DNA of 64,000 nucleotides from positions 102,144 to 166,143 of the forward strand of contig CAVROX010000002.1 in assembly GCA_963722965.1 (NCBI GenBank). The letters are read 5' to 3'. Below are positions 27,164-36,271 of this stretch, in pieces. Below the pieces are notes generated by a model. That model ran no database searches. It was not told the origin of the DNA and was given only the letters and a program-made list of their open reading frames with translations. A program made the translations under genes and the position numbers. Position 1 is the first letter of the stretch. Each line of letters begins with the position of its first letter. The DNA is from DATLSM01 sp963722965. GTDB taxonomy: Bacteria; Actinomycetota; Thermoleophilia; Solirubrobacterales; 70-9.

Positions 27164-29305
27164 ATGACGCCGGTGGGGAAAACATCGAGGTTGCTGTTCA
27201 TATTGATCGCGATGATCGCTGCGGTGTTCGCTCATTCCCCGCTGGCCTCTGCAGAGGAACCGGTGACTGAGGCTGCTAACTCCCTCCGTACTGGCTGGTA
27301 CCCCGACGAGCCGCAGTTAACTCCCCAACTCCTCCAAGGCGGTGGTTTTGGGCGCAGCTTCGATACCCCACTACAGGGTCAGGTCTACGCGCAGCCGCTG
27401 GTTTCGGGAAATACCCTGCTCGCCGCGACCGAGGACAATTGGATCTACGGGATCGACCCGCAGACCGGGGTAATCCGGTGGAGTCGCAACGTTGGCACGC
27501 CCTGGAATATTGCTGACCAGAGCGGCTGCGGAACTCCCGGTCCCCATGTGGGGATCACTGGCACGCCGGTGATCGATCCCTCCACCAACGTCGCCTACTT
27601 CGTCTCAAAGACCTACGCTTCGGGGGACTCGGGACCGGCGGTCATGGAAATGTACGCAGTCAGCCTCGCCACCGGCGAAGAGGAACCCGGTTTCCCGGTA
27701 TCGATCTCAGGGGAAGCTGAAAACCTCCCGGGAGTCAGTTTCAACCCAACCAAGCAGTTGCAACGCCCGGCACTGCTGTTGATGAACGGCGTCGTCTACG
27801 CAGCCTTCGGCAGCCTCTGTGACAGCCCCCCCTACCAGGGCTGGATCTTCGGGGTCTCCACCTCAGGCGGCTTCAAGGCGCGGTGGGCCACATCGAAAGC
27901 AGGCGCCTCGATCTGGCAAGGAGGCGGCGGTTTGGTCTCTGACGGCCCAGGCCAGATCATTTTCGCCACCGGCAACGGCGAATGCAACGGATGCTCAATC
28001 GGTGGCTCCTCTCCACCAAAAGGACCTGGGAACAACCCGCCGGAAGACCTTGGCGAGTCGGTGGTGCGGGTCCAGGTACAGCCAGATGGCTCTCTCAAAG
28101 CGACTGACTTCTTTTCCCCCTTCGACAATGTCGCGATGGACGAAGGGGACGGCGATCTCGGCTCCGGGGCGCCGATTGGGCTGCCCGCGCCCTACTTCGG
28201 CACCAAGTCGATTCCCAACCTCCTGGTTCAGGTCGGTAAGTGGGGCATCGTCTACCTTCTCAATCGAGACAACCTCGGTGGCATGGGCCAGGGTCCAGCC
28301 GGGGGCAACGAAGTCGTGCAGGAAATTCCCGAAACCGGTGGCCTGTGGGGCTCAATGGCTGCCTGGCCCGGTGATGGCGGCTACCTCTACGTACCTTCGA
28401 CCGTCTACGAATCAGTCGGGGGTTCCCTCGAGGTGTTTAGGTACGACACAGAAGACGGCACTCCCCACCTCTCGCTGGTGGCGAATTCCGCGAGCATCGC
28501 CTACGGCTCGGGCTCTCCGTTGGTCACTTCCAACGGCACCGAACCGGGCTCGGGCATCGTCTGGCTCAGCCAGTGCAACCAATCTCCTCCAGAATGCGAA
28601 GGCTCAACACTTGACGCCTACAGTGCGGTGCCGGTGGGAGGAGTCTCCCAGCTGCTGTGGAGTGGGGAAATCGGTGTCTCCACCAGGTTCGCACGCCCCG
28701 ATGCAAGCGACGGGCACATCTACGTCGGCACCTACGACGGCCACATCCTCGGTTTCGGCGCCAACACCCACACGCTCAGCGTGACCCTGGCCGGCGCTGG
28801 CGCTGGTTCGGTCAGCTCCGACGTTCCTGGGATCGAATGCGGCTCGAGTTGTTCGCACGCCTTCATCTTCGGCACCAAGGTGACGCTTACCGCGTCCCCC
28901 GCCGCCCACTCCCAATTCAGCGGTTGGTCTGGAGGCGGCTGCTCGGGGACCGCTGCCTGCGTTTTAGCCATGAGCTCAGACACCGCGGTGACGGCAACCT
29001 TTGCCCAGCTGCCCGAAGCGGTCATTACAAAGACGGCCAATACATTGATCACCAGGGCGAAAATCAACCGGAAGCAGAGGAAGGCGACCTTGGCTTTCAA
29101 CGCCACCGGCACCGCCACCGGCTTCCAGTGCAAGCTGATCAAGCCAAATGTGAGCCACCACAGGCACTCGCGGGCCTCATTCTCAAGCTGCGCCTCACCC
29201 AAAACCTACGCACGTCTGCAGCGCGGCCGCTACACGTTTGAGGTTCGGGCGTTCAACGCCGCTGGCCCCGATCCAACCCCGGCGATTAAGAAGTTCAAGC
29301 TATAG
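27164..29305 (+). CDS. Secreted PQQ-like beta-propeller protein with InlB-type repeat and C-terminal Ig-like domain
   Basis: About 713 residues from ATG 27164; GTG 27137 is an alternative. The signal peptide core is LLFILIAMIAAVFAHSPLAS. Residues about 45-540 contain PQQ-enzyme-type repeats (WIYGIDPQTGVIRWSRNVG, GIVYLLNRDNLGGMGQG) of a beta-propeller. A bacterial-repeat domain follows (LSVTLAGAGAGSVSSDVPGI ... FSGWSGGGCSGTAACVLAM). The last 100 residues (ASFSSCASPKTYARLQRGRY, FEVRAFNAAGPDPTPAIKKF) form a C-terminal domain common in Thermoleophilia exported proteins. No metal-binding dehydrogenase site was recognised, so an enzymatic role is uncertain. GC content seems lower than in the neighbours. 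Confidence 0.85.
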   Translation: MTPVGKTSRLLFILIAMIAAVFAHSPLASAEEPVTEAANSLRTGWYPDEPQLTPQLLQGGGFGRSFDTPLQGQVYAQPLVSGNTLLAATEDNWIYGIDPQTGVIRWSRNVGTPWNIADQSGCGTPGPHVGITGTPVIDPSTNVAYFVSKTYASGDSGPAVMEMYAVSLATGEEEPGFPVSISGEAENLPGVSFNPTKQLQRPALLLMNGVVYAAFGSLCDSPPYQGWIFGVSTSGGFKARWATSKAGASIWQGGGGLVSDGPGQIIFATGNGECNGCSIGGSSPPKGPGNNPPEDLGESVVRVQVQPDGSLKATDFFSPFDNVAMDEGDGDLGSGAPIGLPAPYFGTKSIPNLLVQVGKWGIVYLLNRDNLGGMGQGPAGGNEVVQEIPETGGLWGSMAAWPGDGGYLYVPSTVYESVGGSLEVFRYDTEDGTPHLSLVANSASIAYGSGSPLVTSNGTEPGSGIVWLSQCNQSPPECEGSTLDAYSAVPVGGVSQLLWSGEIGVSTRFARPDASDGHIYVGTYDGHILGFGANTHTLSVTLAGAGAGSVSSDVPGIECGSSCSHAFIFGTKVTLTASPAAHSQFSGWSGGGCSGTAACVLAMSSDTAVTATFAQLPEAVITKTANTLITRAKINRKQRKATLAFNATGTATGFQCKLIKPNVSHHRHSRASFSSCASPKTYARLQRGRYTFEVRAFNAAGPDPTPAIKKFKL

Positions 29306-29623
29306 CCACCCGGCCACCCAGAACTTGAGAGGTAAGGGGCCGGTTGATCATCCCCGCGAGCTTGAAGACGGATTTTCCTCCCGCCTGCCGTGTGAGTGAG
29401 GATCGCGCTTTAGGATCGGCACGGATGCTGAGCGCTTCGCCGAGGGGAGGGGCGCGTCCCCGGTCTCAGCGAGTGCGGCGGGTACTCCCGTCGCCAGCAG
29501 CAGCTTCACTCGGTGAGAAGCGGGACCCCGATCGAGGTCGATGGACCGAGGCGGCGGCGCTGGCCCTGGCTCCATGCAGCCCGGACTAGGGAAGCACCAA
29601 TAATCGCCCACCGCGACCTGGCC
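29306..29623. other. Intergenic region between convergent genes
   Basis: About 320 bases between two convergent genes. No supported gene; short frames here lack start signals and domains. No strong terminator hairpin was recognised. Confidence 0.4.
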
Positions 29624-30400
29624 TCAGCCGTTCTCGCCAGGCGGGGGCACCCTCAGGTTCTCGGAGTGTCCCGCTTCGATCCGCGACCACTGGGCGATCG
29701 GACGTCCATTTATGCGGTAATTGTGCACGTCTCGCTTTGGCCAGCCGGGGGGCGAGTCCTCCCATCCCTCCTGGCGTCCGAATGTGGTCAGGTCCATCAG
29801 CCCATAGCTGTAGTCCATCGCCTCTACGCCGCGGCCATTGGTCCAGTAGGTCTCGAAAACCCGATCACCCTGCCGCAGGTAGCAGACCAGGTGATAGCTG
29901 CCGATCTGGCGGCCGCTGAGCAGCGTCTCAAGCGACCCTTGGGCTGAGTACCACGGCATCGTCCAGCCCATCAGGTCACGGTAGCGGGCGCTCTCGGCGT
30001 AGGGCCCCTGGCAGAGGGTGGCATAGGTGATGTCGCGATCGTGCAGGTAGGAGAGCTCGCCGATCTGGCTGGTGTAGCGGGTGCAGCCCTCGCACTGTTT
30101 GGCGGCGGGCTCGCCGGGGTACCACATGAAGTAGTAGGCGATCAGCTGCCGGCGGCCCTCGAAGGCCTCAAGGAGGCTGAGCGGCCCCGCCGGGCCGACC
30201 AGCCCAGTAGTGCTCTCAACTTCCACCACCGGGAGTCGGCGCCTGGCAGCCGCGATTGCGTCGCCTTCGTGGGTGTGGGCCTTCTCGCGGACGCGCAGGT
30301 CATCCAGCTCGGCCTCAAACTTTGCCCGGTCAACGACGGTGGGGACCCCTGCCTGATCGGTGTCGGGTTCGGGTTCGCCGGGGTTCGCTTGATTTTGCAT
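29624..30400 (-). CDS. DUF899 family thioredoxin-like protein
   Basis: A 258-residue cytoplasmic protein of the DUF899 family. Conserved hallmarks are AYYFMWYPGE, CEGCTRYTSQIGELSYLHDR (CxxC in a thioredoxin-like position), RYRDLMGWTMPWYSA and YGLMDLTTFGRQEGWEDSP. The family is thioredoxin-fold and of unknown substrate. The N-terminal 35 residues (DQAGVPTVVDRAKFEAELD) match the usual family start. It appears monocistronic. Confidence 0.9.
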   Translation of the reverse strand: MQNQANPGEPEPDTDQAGVPTVVDRAKFEAELDDLRVREKAHTHEGDAIAAARRRLPVVEVESTTGLVGPAGPLSLLEAFEGRRQLIAYYFMWYPGEPAAKQCEGCTRYTSQIGELSYLHDRDITYATLCQGPYAESARYRDLMGWTMPWYSAQGSLETLLSGRQIGSYHLVCYLRQGDRVFETYWTNGRGVEAMDYSYGLMDLTTFGRQEGWEDSPPGWPKRDVHNYRINGRPIAQWSRIEAGHSENLRVPPPGENG

Positions 30401-30695
30401 TTGGTCGCTCCTTCAGTTTGACGGGGATCGATTTCCTGGGTCCGATGGCTAGTTCGGCCGTTCTGTTGCGCGCGGCCGGGGGCGATTGGCGGCGCAACGC
30501 CCGGAGGCTCGCTGGCCGGATGCTGGGTCGGGAGCAGCTCGCACCCCTTTGCTGGATCCTCGAAGCCGGCCGAGATTGCCCGCTGGGCGCCTGATCGCGG
30601 CCTTTCGCAGATATCCAGAATCTTTACCTAATTTTGACCAGCCGCCAAGCTTTGCGAGCAACTCTGGGTTCGTCACCACAACGAAGGAGGCACGC

Positions 30696-30905
30696 ATGCC
30701 CCAGTTGCTCGTAGTGACCGATACCCCGCAAGAGGTCCCTGCAACCGTCGTCTACCGGGAGCGGATCGCCATCTCTGACCTTGAGTCCGACCACTTTTCC
30801 GGCCAGCTCGTCGAGCGGGTCGGCTGGGCCGTGCTCGACGCCGATCAGCTCGAGCACGGTGCGGACCGAGGGTCAGACCAAGGCGGAGGGACGGGGTCGA
30901 ACTAG
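30696..30905 (+). CDS. Small hypothetical protein with strong ribosome binding site
   Basis: 69 residues from ATG 30696, preceded by aaggagg at optimal distance. The N-terminal two thirds (MPQLLVVTDTPQEVPATVVY ... SDHFSGQLVERVGW) looks folded. It ends with a hydrophilic Gly/Asp tail (GADRGSDQGGGTGSN). I do not recognise a family. Coding is supported by the Shine-Dalgarno and by third-position GC. The 295 bases upstream hold only a presumed promoter. Confidence 0.6.
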   Translation: MPQLLVVTDTPQEVPATVVYRERIAISDLESDHFSGQLVERVGWAVLDADQLEHGADRGSDQGGGTGSN

Positions 30906-30969
30906 GCAGCGATGGTCTGCCCCGCAATCTTGCCGTCTCCCGCGACTCGGCCGGCTCTCGCTGATCGGC

Positions 30970-31374
30970 CTAAGCGGGCGGTTGGTTGATCCGAACCAGA
31001 TTGCCGGACGGGTCGCGCACCGCAAAGTCTCGCGTGCCCCACGACTGGTCGGTCGGCTCTTGGACGATCTCGGTGCCCGATTCGCGCAGCTTCTCGAAGG
31101 TGGCGTCGAGGTCGTCTGTGTGGAAGTGGATGCCGTTCAGGGCGCCCTTGGCGAGCAGCGCGGCGAGCGCGTCGCGGTCTGCAGGGCTGCCGTTTAGGTA
31201 ATTGGTGAGGACGATCGCTACCTGCGGTTGGGAGGTGGCACCGACGGTGATCCAGCGGAACTCACCCCGGGCGACGTCGCCCCGCAACTCAAGGCCGAGT
31301 TCGTCGCGGTAGAAGGAGAGTGCGAGCTCAGGCTCATGGACTAAGACGAAGCAGGTTGAAAGTGTGAGGTTCAT
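30970..31374 (-). CDS. VOC (glyoxalase/bleomycin resistance) family protein
   Basis: 134 residues with the paired beta-alpha-beta-beta-beta fold of the vicinal oxygen chelate family. FVLVHEPELALSFYRDELGL begins the first module, and GIHFHTDDLDATFEKLRESG plus FAVRDPSGNLVRI mark the second. Metal ligands such as His in HFHTDD and Glu are partly visible. It lies 9 bases downstream of the AraC-type regulator on the same strand. The substrate cannot be told. Confidence 0.88.
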   Translation of the reverse strand: MNLTLSTCFVLVHEPELALSFYRDELGLELRGDVARGEFRWITVGATSQPQVAIVLTNYLNGSPADRDALAALLAKGALNGIHFHTDDLDATFEKLRESGTEIVQEPTDQSWGTRDFAVRDPSGNLVRINQPPA

Positions 31375-31383
31375 GTCGCAAGG

Positions 31384-31842
31384 CTAGGGAGCATGCGCCG
31401 CGAGCGCTTCTCCGATCCTGCTCGGCTTGTGGCTCGGGCGGGTCAGATCCTTTGTGAGGCAGCCCGGAAGCCTCGCGAGTGCGCTGTGGTCACGGGCCCG
31501 GTAGGCCGTCGGCGGCGCACCCACCAGCTCGCTGCAGCGGGCGCTGAAGGAGCCGAGAGACGAACAGCCGACCTCCAGACAGACCTCGGTGACCGACAGC
31601 TCTCCGCGGCGCAGCAGCGCCTTCGCCCGCTCGATTCGCCGCGTCATCAGGTAGGCGTAGGGCGTCTCCCCGTAGGCCGCGCGGAACTGCCGCGAGAAGT
31701 GGGCGGGCGACATCAACGCGGTGCGGGCAAGCGCGGCGATATCCAGCGGTCGCGCGTACTCGCGGTCGATCAGATCGCGGGCGCGGCGCAGATGCGCTAG
31801 GTCGCGCAGGTGTCTCGCCGCGGCGGGCTGCGGGCTGCTCAC
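31384..31842 (-). CDS. AraC family transcriptional regulator
   Basis: A 152-residue short AraC protein that is essentially the DNA-binding domain. The two HTH motifs are DIAALARTALMSPAHFSRQF (residues about 35-54) and VTEVCLEVGCSSLGSFSARC. The usual N-terminal sensor is absent. It is upstream of and probably co-transcribed with the VOC gene, so it may control that gene and itself. Confidence 0.9.
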   Translation of the reverse strand: MSSPQPAAARHLRDLAHLRRARDLIDREYARPLDIAALARTALMSPAHFSRQFRAAYGETPYAYLMTRRIERAKALLRRGELSVTEVCLEVGCSSLGSFSARCSELVGAPPTAYRARDHSALARLPGCLTKDLTRPSHKPSRIGEALAAHAP

Positions 31843-32153
31843 CGCCGAGATCGTTCCACATCTCCCCAGCCTCCGCCGCTGATCTGGGACCGGTTGAGGG
31901 GCCCGGCGCTCGCGCCCAGCGTTCCGTTGGCGATCAGCGCCAGCATGATCACTCCCAAATCGGCGGGGCGATCTTCTCGAAGGTCAATTCCGGCCGCCGG
32001 GGCAAGCATTTGCGAGCACAGGCACGATCGCGCCTGTTTGGCGAGCGCCGAGGCCCGATCACGGCGTCCTGGCCTCTCAGCCTCCTCCTCCGGCGCCCTC
32101 CCGGCGGCGCCGTTTTCACAGTTCCCGAGCGCTTCGGATACCCTCGCTCCCGC
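31843..32153. other. Intergenic region between divergent genes
   Basis: About 310 bases between the AraC gene and the ASCH gene. No RNA, repeat or supported gene was seen; it presumably carries both promoters. Confidence 0.35.
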
Positions 32154-32558
32154 ATGAAGGGCGGTGCTTACGTTCTCAACTTCTACTCGGCGGTCTTCAT
32201 CGACCAGCTCAAGCGCGGTCGAAAGACGGCGACGATCCGGCTCGGGGACAAGAGCAACAAGTATGAGCGCGGCCAGGTTGTCTGGGTCACCGTCGGCTTC
32301 CGCCACAGCCCGCGCGAGAAAATCTTCACAGCGGTGATCGACGACGTCGAGGTCAAGCGGGTCGGGGATCTCTCTCCGCGCGACATCGAGCACGACAATC
32401 CCGAGTTCCGTCGGCTCGAGGAGACCTCCAACTTCCTCGAGCAGATCTACGGGCGTCCGATCTCCCCCGAGGACAAGGTCACGGTGATCCGTTTCTCCCA
32501 GATCGTCGAGCGGCCGGGCTCACATTTCGGCAACGGCGAGACCCCGCACCACAACTAA
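32154..32558 (+). CDS. ASCH domain protein
   Basis: 134 residues from ATG 32154. LNFYSAVFIDQLKRGRKTAT (residues about 8-27) followed by RLGDKSNKYERGQVVWVTVG is the ASCH-type beta-barrel entrance with the GxKxxTxR-like motif. ASCH proteins bind RNA or nucleosides and some are amidohydrolases. The start was chosen because the preceding residues are not domain-like. It lies just upstream of the CIRCE-groES promoter but is probably a separate transcript. Confidence 0.8.
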   Translation: MKGGAYVLNFYSAVFIDQLKRGRKTATIRLGDKSNKYERGQVVWVTVGFRHSPREKIFTAVIDDVEVKRVGDLSPRDIEHDNPEFRRLEETSNFLEQIYGRPISPEDKVTVIRFSQIVERPGSHFGNGETPHHN

Positions 32559-32596
32559 CATGCCCCGACGGCTCGGAGTCGCTATCTTTCGACTTC

Positions 32597-32623
32597 TTGG
32601 CACTCTCCCTATGTGAGTGCCAA
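32597..32623 (+). promoter_or_regulatory. CIRCE operator (HrcA binding site) upstream of groES
   Basis: A perfect inverted repeat TTGGCACTC-N9-GAGTGCCAA. The spacing and core match the CIRCE consensus TTAGCACTC-N9-GAGTGCTAA, with one symmetric substitution in each arm. It is 41 bases upstream of the groES ATG, so HrcA-type repression of groESL is expected. hrcA itself is not in the window. Confidence 0.93.
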
Positions 32624-32663
32624 ATCCAGTTAGAACTTTCTGACCGATAACGGAGGTACACGG

Positions 32664-32951
32664 ATGAAGCTGAAGCCCCTCGGGGACCGGCTGATTGTCA
32701 AGCCGATCGATGAGGAGGAGACGACCGCAAGCGGCATCGTCCTCCCCGATACGGCCAAGGAGAAGCCGCAGAAGGGCAAGGTTCTCGCCGTCGGCGACGG
32801 CGCGATCCAGGAGGACGGCAGCCGCCGCCCGATCGACGTCGCCGAGGGCGACGAGGTCCTCTACTCCAAATACGGCGGCACCGAGGTAACCGTCGAGGGG
32901 GACGACCTACTCGTCCTGCGCGAGTCGGATGTCCTAGCCAAGCTCGGCTGA
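32664..32951 (+). CDS. groES: Co-chaperonin GroES
   Basis: 95 residues, the normal length. MKLKPLGDRLIVKPIDEEET at the start and the mobile loop region TTASGIVLPDTAKEKPQKG are canonical. It forms the heptameric lid of the GroEL folding chamber. A ggagg ribosome binding site precedes the ATG, CIRCE lies upstream and groEL follows 43 bases later, so it is a heat-shock operon. Confidence 0.98.
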   Translation: MKLKPLGDRLIVKPIDEEETTASGIVLPDTAKEKPQKGKVLAVGDGAIQEDGSRRPIDVAEGDEVLYSKYGGTEVTVEGDDLLVLRESDVLAKLG

Positions 32952-32994
32952 CCCCGTCAACAGGACTTAGAAGAACAAGGAGGACTGAATCCAG

Positions 32995-34629
32995 ATGGCT
33001 CACAAGGAGCTGAAGTACAGCGAGGAGGCACGGGGGGCCCTGCAGGCCGGCGTCGATACTGTCGCCAACGCCGTCAAGGTCACGCTCGGCCCGAAGGGGC
33101 GCTACGTCGTGCTCGACAAAAAGTTCGGCGCGCCCACGATCACCAACGACGGCGTCACGATCGCCCGCGAGATCGAGGTCGAGGACGTCTTCGAGAACCA
33201 GGGCGCCCAGCTCGTCCGCGAGGTCGCCACGGCGACCAATGACGTGGCCGGTGACGGCACCACGACGGCGACCCTGCTGGCCCAGATCATCGTCCGCCAG
33301 GGCCTCAAGAACGTGGCCGCCGGCGCCAACCCGCTGGCTCTGCGCCGCGGCATCGAGAAGGCGGTCGATGAGGTCGTCGACAACCTCCGCGAGAAGCAGT
33401 CCAAAGAGGTTGCGGGCAAGGAGCAGATCGCCCGCGTCGCGGCCATCTCCGCCGCCGATGATGAGATCGGCAGCGTGATTGCCGACGCGATCGAGAAAGT
33501 CGGCAAAGACGGGGTAGTCAACGTCGAGGAGGGCCAGACCTTCGGCATGGAGTTGGAGTTCACCGAGGGGATGCAGTTCGACAAGGGCTACATCTCCCCG
33601 TACATGGTCACCGACCAAGACCGGATGGAGGCGGTGCTGGAGGACCCCTACATCCTCATCGCCAACCAGAAAATCGGCTCGGTGCGGGACATCCTGCCGG
33701 TCCTCGAGCAGGTGATGCAGGGTGGTAAGCCGCTGCTGATCGTCGCCGAGGACGTCGAGGGCGAGTGCCTCGCGACGCTCGTCGTCAACAAGCTGCGCGG
33801 CACCTTCACCGGCGTCGCGGTCAAGGCTCCTGGCTTCGGCGACCGTCGCAAGCGGATGCTCGAGGACATCTCGATCCTCACCGGCGGTGAGGTGATCACC
33901 GAGGAGATGGGCCTCAAACTCGAGAACACCCAGCTCTCCCAGCTCGGCCGCGCCCGCCGCGTGGTCGTCTCCAAGGACACGACGACGATCATCGACGGGG
34001 CCGGCGACAGCGATGCGATCAAGGGCCGGATCAAACAGATCAAACAGGAGATCGAGAACACCGATTCTGACTTTGATCGAGAGAAGCTCCAAGAGCGTCT
34101 CGCCAAGCTGGCCGGCGGCGTCGCTGTGGTCAAGGTCGGTGCCGCGACCGAGACCGAGATGAAGGAGAAAAAGCACCGCGTTGAGGACGCCCTGCAGGCG
34201 ACCCGGGCGGCGCTTGAGGAGGGCGTGGTGCCGGGTGGCGGCGTCGCGCTTCTCAACGCCCAGTCCGCCCTCGATCCGGAGAAGCTCAAGGACCCCGACG
34301 AGAAGACCGGCGCGCGGATCATCCACCGCGCCCTGGAGGAGCCGGTCCGCCAGATCGCCGAGAACTCCGGCCTGGAGGGCTCGGTCGTCGTCAACAAGGT
34401 CCGCGACCTGAAGCCCGGTGAAGGCCTCGACGCGGCAACCGGCGAGTACGGCGACCTGATCAAAGCGGGTGTGATCGACCCGACAATGGTCACCCGCTCG
34501 GCGCTGCAGAACGCCGCGTCGATCGCCAAGAACATCCTCGTCACCGAGGCTGTGATCGCCGAACCGCCGGAGGAGAACAGCGGTGGCGGCATGCCGGGAG
34601 GAATGCCCGACATGGGCGGGATGATGTAA
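32995..34629 (+). CDS. groEL: Chaperonin GroEL
   Basis: 544 residues. TLGPKGRYVVLDKKFG, the ATP-binding VAGDGTTTATLLAQ and the C-terminal GGMPGGMPDMGGMM repeat are typical, so this is the Gly-Met-tail form associated with essential housekeeping GroEL. aaggagga precedes the ATG. It folds cytoplasmic proteins with GroES. Confidence 0.98.
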   Translation: MAHKELKYSEEARGALQAGVDTVANAVKVTLGPKGRYVVLDKKFGAPTITNDGVTIAREIEVEDVFENQGAQLVREVATATNDVAGDGTTTATLLAQIIVRQGLKNVAAGANPLALRRGIEKAVDEVVDNLREKQSKEVAGKEQIARVAAISAADDEIGSVIADAIEKVGKDGVVNVEEGQTFGMELEFTEGMQFDKGYISPYMVTDQDRMEAVLEDPYILIANQKIGSVRDILPVLEQVMQGGKPLLIVAEDVEGECLATLVVNKLRGTFTGVAVKAPGFGDRRKRMLEDISILTGGEVITEEMGLKLENTQLSQLGRARRVVVSKDTTTIIDGAGDSDAIKGRIKQIKQEIENTDSDFDREKLQERLAKLAGGVAVVKVGAATETEMKEKKHRVEDALQATRAALEEGVVPGGGVALLNAQSALDPEKLKDPDEKTGARIIHRALEEPVRQIAENSGLEGSVVVNKVRDLKPGEGLDAATGEYGDLIKAGVIDPTMVTRSALQNAASIAKNILVTEAVIAEPPEENSGGGMPGGMPDMGGMM

Positions 34630-34658
34630 TTCGTCCCAACAGGCGAGTTGTCTTTGCG

Positions 34659-34690
34659 AGAGGTCCGGGGGAGACTCCGGGCCTCTTTAC
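34659..34690 (+). terminator. Rho-independent terminator after groEL
   Basis: A hairpin with arms agaggtccgg / ccgggcctct (one G-T pair, 8-base loop) followed by a short T-run. It sits 30 bases after the groEL stop and adjoins the convergent gene's stop at 34687, so it may also work in reverse. Confidence 0.8.
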
Positions 34691-35565
34691 TGCAGCACCT
34701 CTGCCATTCGCCTGGGCTGGACCCCGAGCGCCTCGGCGTCGGCGGTGCCGCGCTCGCTGATCATCGAGACCTCCATCAGCTCCGCCTCCTCCCAGGTGGC
34801 GAAGACCCGCTCGCCGACGAGGTCGCGGAGGGCGATCAGGCCGGCGCGGACGATCGGCAGCGGGATGCGCAGGAGCGGACGCGGGCGGCCCGCTATCCGG
34901 CTGACGAGGCCTGACATCTCCCCATAGCTGAGCGTCTGCGGCCCCGCCAGCTCATAGCGCGGGAGCGGTGCGGAGCTCTCGAGCGAGCTGACCACGCAGC
35001 GGGCGGCGTCTGCGGCCCAAAGCGGCTGGAAGCGAGCCCCGCCGTTGCCGGAGACCGGCAGGACCGGCAGGAAGGAGAAACGGCGAAGCAGGGTGACCCA
35101 GGGGTCGGTGCGGTCGTAGACGATCGAGGGGGCGAACACCGTCGTCTCCAGCGGGGAGGAGGTGACCGCTCGCTCCGCCAGCCACTTGGCGCGGAAGAAG
35201 CGGGTGCGCTGTGCCGTGGAGGCGTTGAGGGCGCTGAAGAAGACAAAGCGCCGCACGCCGCCGCGCTCGGCGGCCCGAAGCAGGCGGACGCTCGCCAGCC
35301 CGTTCAACTCCTCGATCCGCTTTGGCGGCTGATCGCGGATGGTCGCGGCGAGGTGGATTACGGTGTCGACCCCCCGCAGCGCCTGCCGCACGAGGTAGGG
35401 ATCTGACATCTCGCCGAGGTCACCGAGTGCGATCTGAACGTCCACCCGGCGCTCTCCCAGCCGTCGTGGCTCCCGCACCAGGCAGCGCACCTCCTCACCA
35501 CGCTCCAACAACAGCGGCAGCAGTCGCGACCCGACGCTCCCGGTTGCCCCGGTCAAAAGCAACAT
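34687..35565 (-). CDS. NAD(P)-binding SDR-like protein (NDUFA9/YbjT type)
   Basis: 292 residues from ATG 35565, preceded by a gcagggaga Shine-Dalgarno. The Rossmann motif is MLLLTGATGSVGSRLLPLL, with VREPRRLG as the cofactor-binding Arg, VDTVIHLAA and FVFFSALNAS following. It lacks a clear YxxxK and so belongs to the atypical SDR group that binds NAD(P) without classic catalysis. It is convergent with groEL. Confidence 0.85.
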   Translation of the reverse strand: MLLLTGATGSVGSRLLPLLLERGEEVRCLVREPRRLGERRVDVQIALGDLGEMSDPYLVRQALRGVDTVIHLAATIRDQPPKRIEELNGLASVRLLRAAERGGVRRFVFFSALNASTAQRTRFFRAKWLAERAVTSSPLETTVFAPSIVYDRTDPWVTLLRRFSFLPVLPVSGNGGARFQPLWAADAARCVVSSLESSAPLPRYELAGPQTLSYGEMSGLVSRIAGRPRPLLRIPLPIVRAGLIALRDLVGERVFATWEEAELMEVSMISERGTADAEALGVQPRRMAEVLQ

Positions 35566-35730
35566 CGCCAGATCTCCCTGCGGTTCGCGGCCCTCATGCG
35601 CAATCGCAACCCTAGATGGCCTCCACCTCGCCCCCGCCCGCCCGGCATCCCTAAAATGTTCGCCCGCGCTTTGGTGGGGGCTCCGGGCCCTCGCCTCGCA
35701 CCGAAAAGACGACTTAGGAGAAAGCCTCGA

Positions 35731-36003
35731 ATGACATACGTCATCGCCGAGCCATGCATAGGCCAGAAGGACAACTCGTGTGTCGAGGTCTGCCCGGTCG
35801 ACTGCATCCACCCGACCCCGGACGAGCCCGACTACGACTCAGTCGAGATGCTCTACATCGACCCGGACGAGTGCATCGACTGCGACGCCTGCGTCGAGGC
35901 CTGCCCGGTAGACGCCTGCTTTGCCGAGGACCAGCTCCCGGCCGAGTGGGCCAAATACGCCGAGGTCAACGCGGAGTACTACAAGAGCAAGCCGGCCGTC
36001 TGA
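35731..36003 (+). CDS. fdxA: Seven-iron ferredoxin (FdxA type)
   Basis: 90 residues with a taggag ribosome binding site. MTYVIAEPCIGQKDNSCVEV followed by CPVDCIH gives the 3Fe-4S ligands. DECIDCDACVEACPVD gives the 4Fe-4S ligands. Length and pattern match actinobacterial FdxA, a low-potential electron carrier. The next small gene follows after 52 bases. Confidence 0.95.
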   Translation: MTYVIAEPCIGQKDNSCVEVCPVDCIHPTPDEPDYDSVEMLYIDPDECIDCDACVEACPVDACFAEDQLPAEWAKYAEVNAEYYKSKPAV

Positions 36004-36055
36004 GACTTATCGTCTGCGTCCCGCCCGCGGCCCCTCAACCGACAGGAGGGGAAAT

Positions 36056-36226
36056 GTGGGAGTTCACGATTACTTATTGCTCTCCGTCGAGGAGATCACC
36101 CAGCGCTACCGTGGCTCACGGCGTTCGGTGAGCGTCTCGGCCGCGAGGGCGCCTGAGCCACTTGAGCGCGATCCGGTCACACCCCAGCTGGGCCGGGCGC
36201 GAGGTCTAATCGCGCAAGCCAGGTGA
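36056..36226 (+). CDS. Small hypothetical protein
   Basis: 56 residues from GTG 36056, with an aggagg site 7 bases upstream. The N-terminal helix VHDYLLLSVEEITQRYRG is amphipathic and the rest is basic and Pro-rich (LERDPVTPQLGRARGLIAQA). It lies 52 bases after fdxA and may share its transcript. No family is recognised; coding support is the Shine-Dalgarno and open frame only. Confidence 0.4.
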   Translation: MGVHDYLLLSVEEITQRYRGSRRSVSVSAARAPEPLERDPVTPQLGRARGLIAQAR

Positions 36227-36271
36227 GTCTCACTGCGACCGATCTGCCGCCGCCCTTTCCGCGGCCTTGCT

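Noticed and set aside
32698..34326. 542-codon minus-strand frame
   Set aside because: Antisense shadow of groES/groEL.
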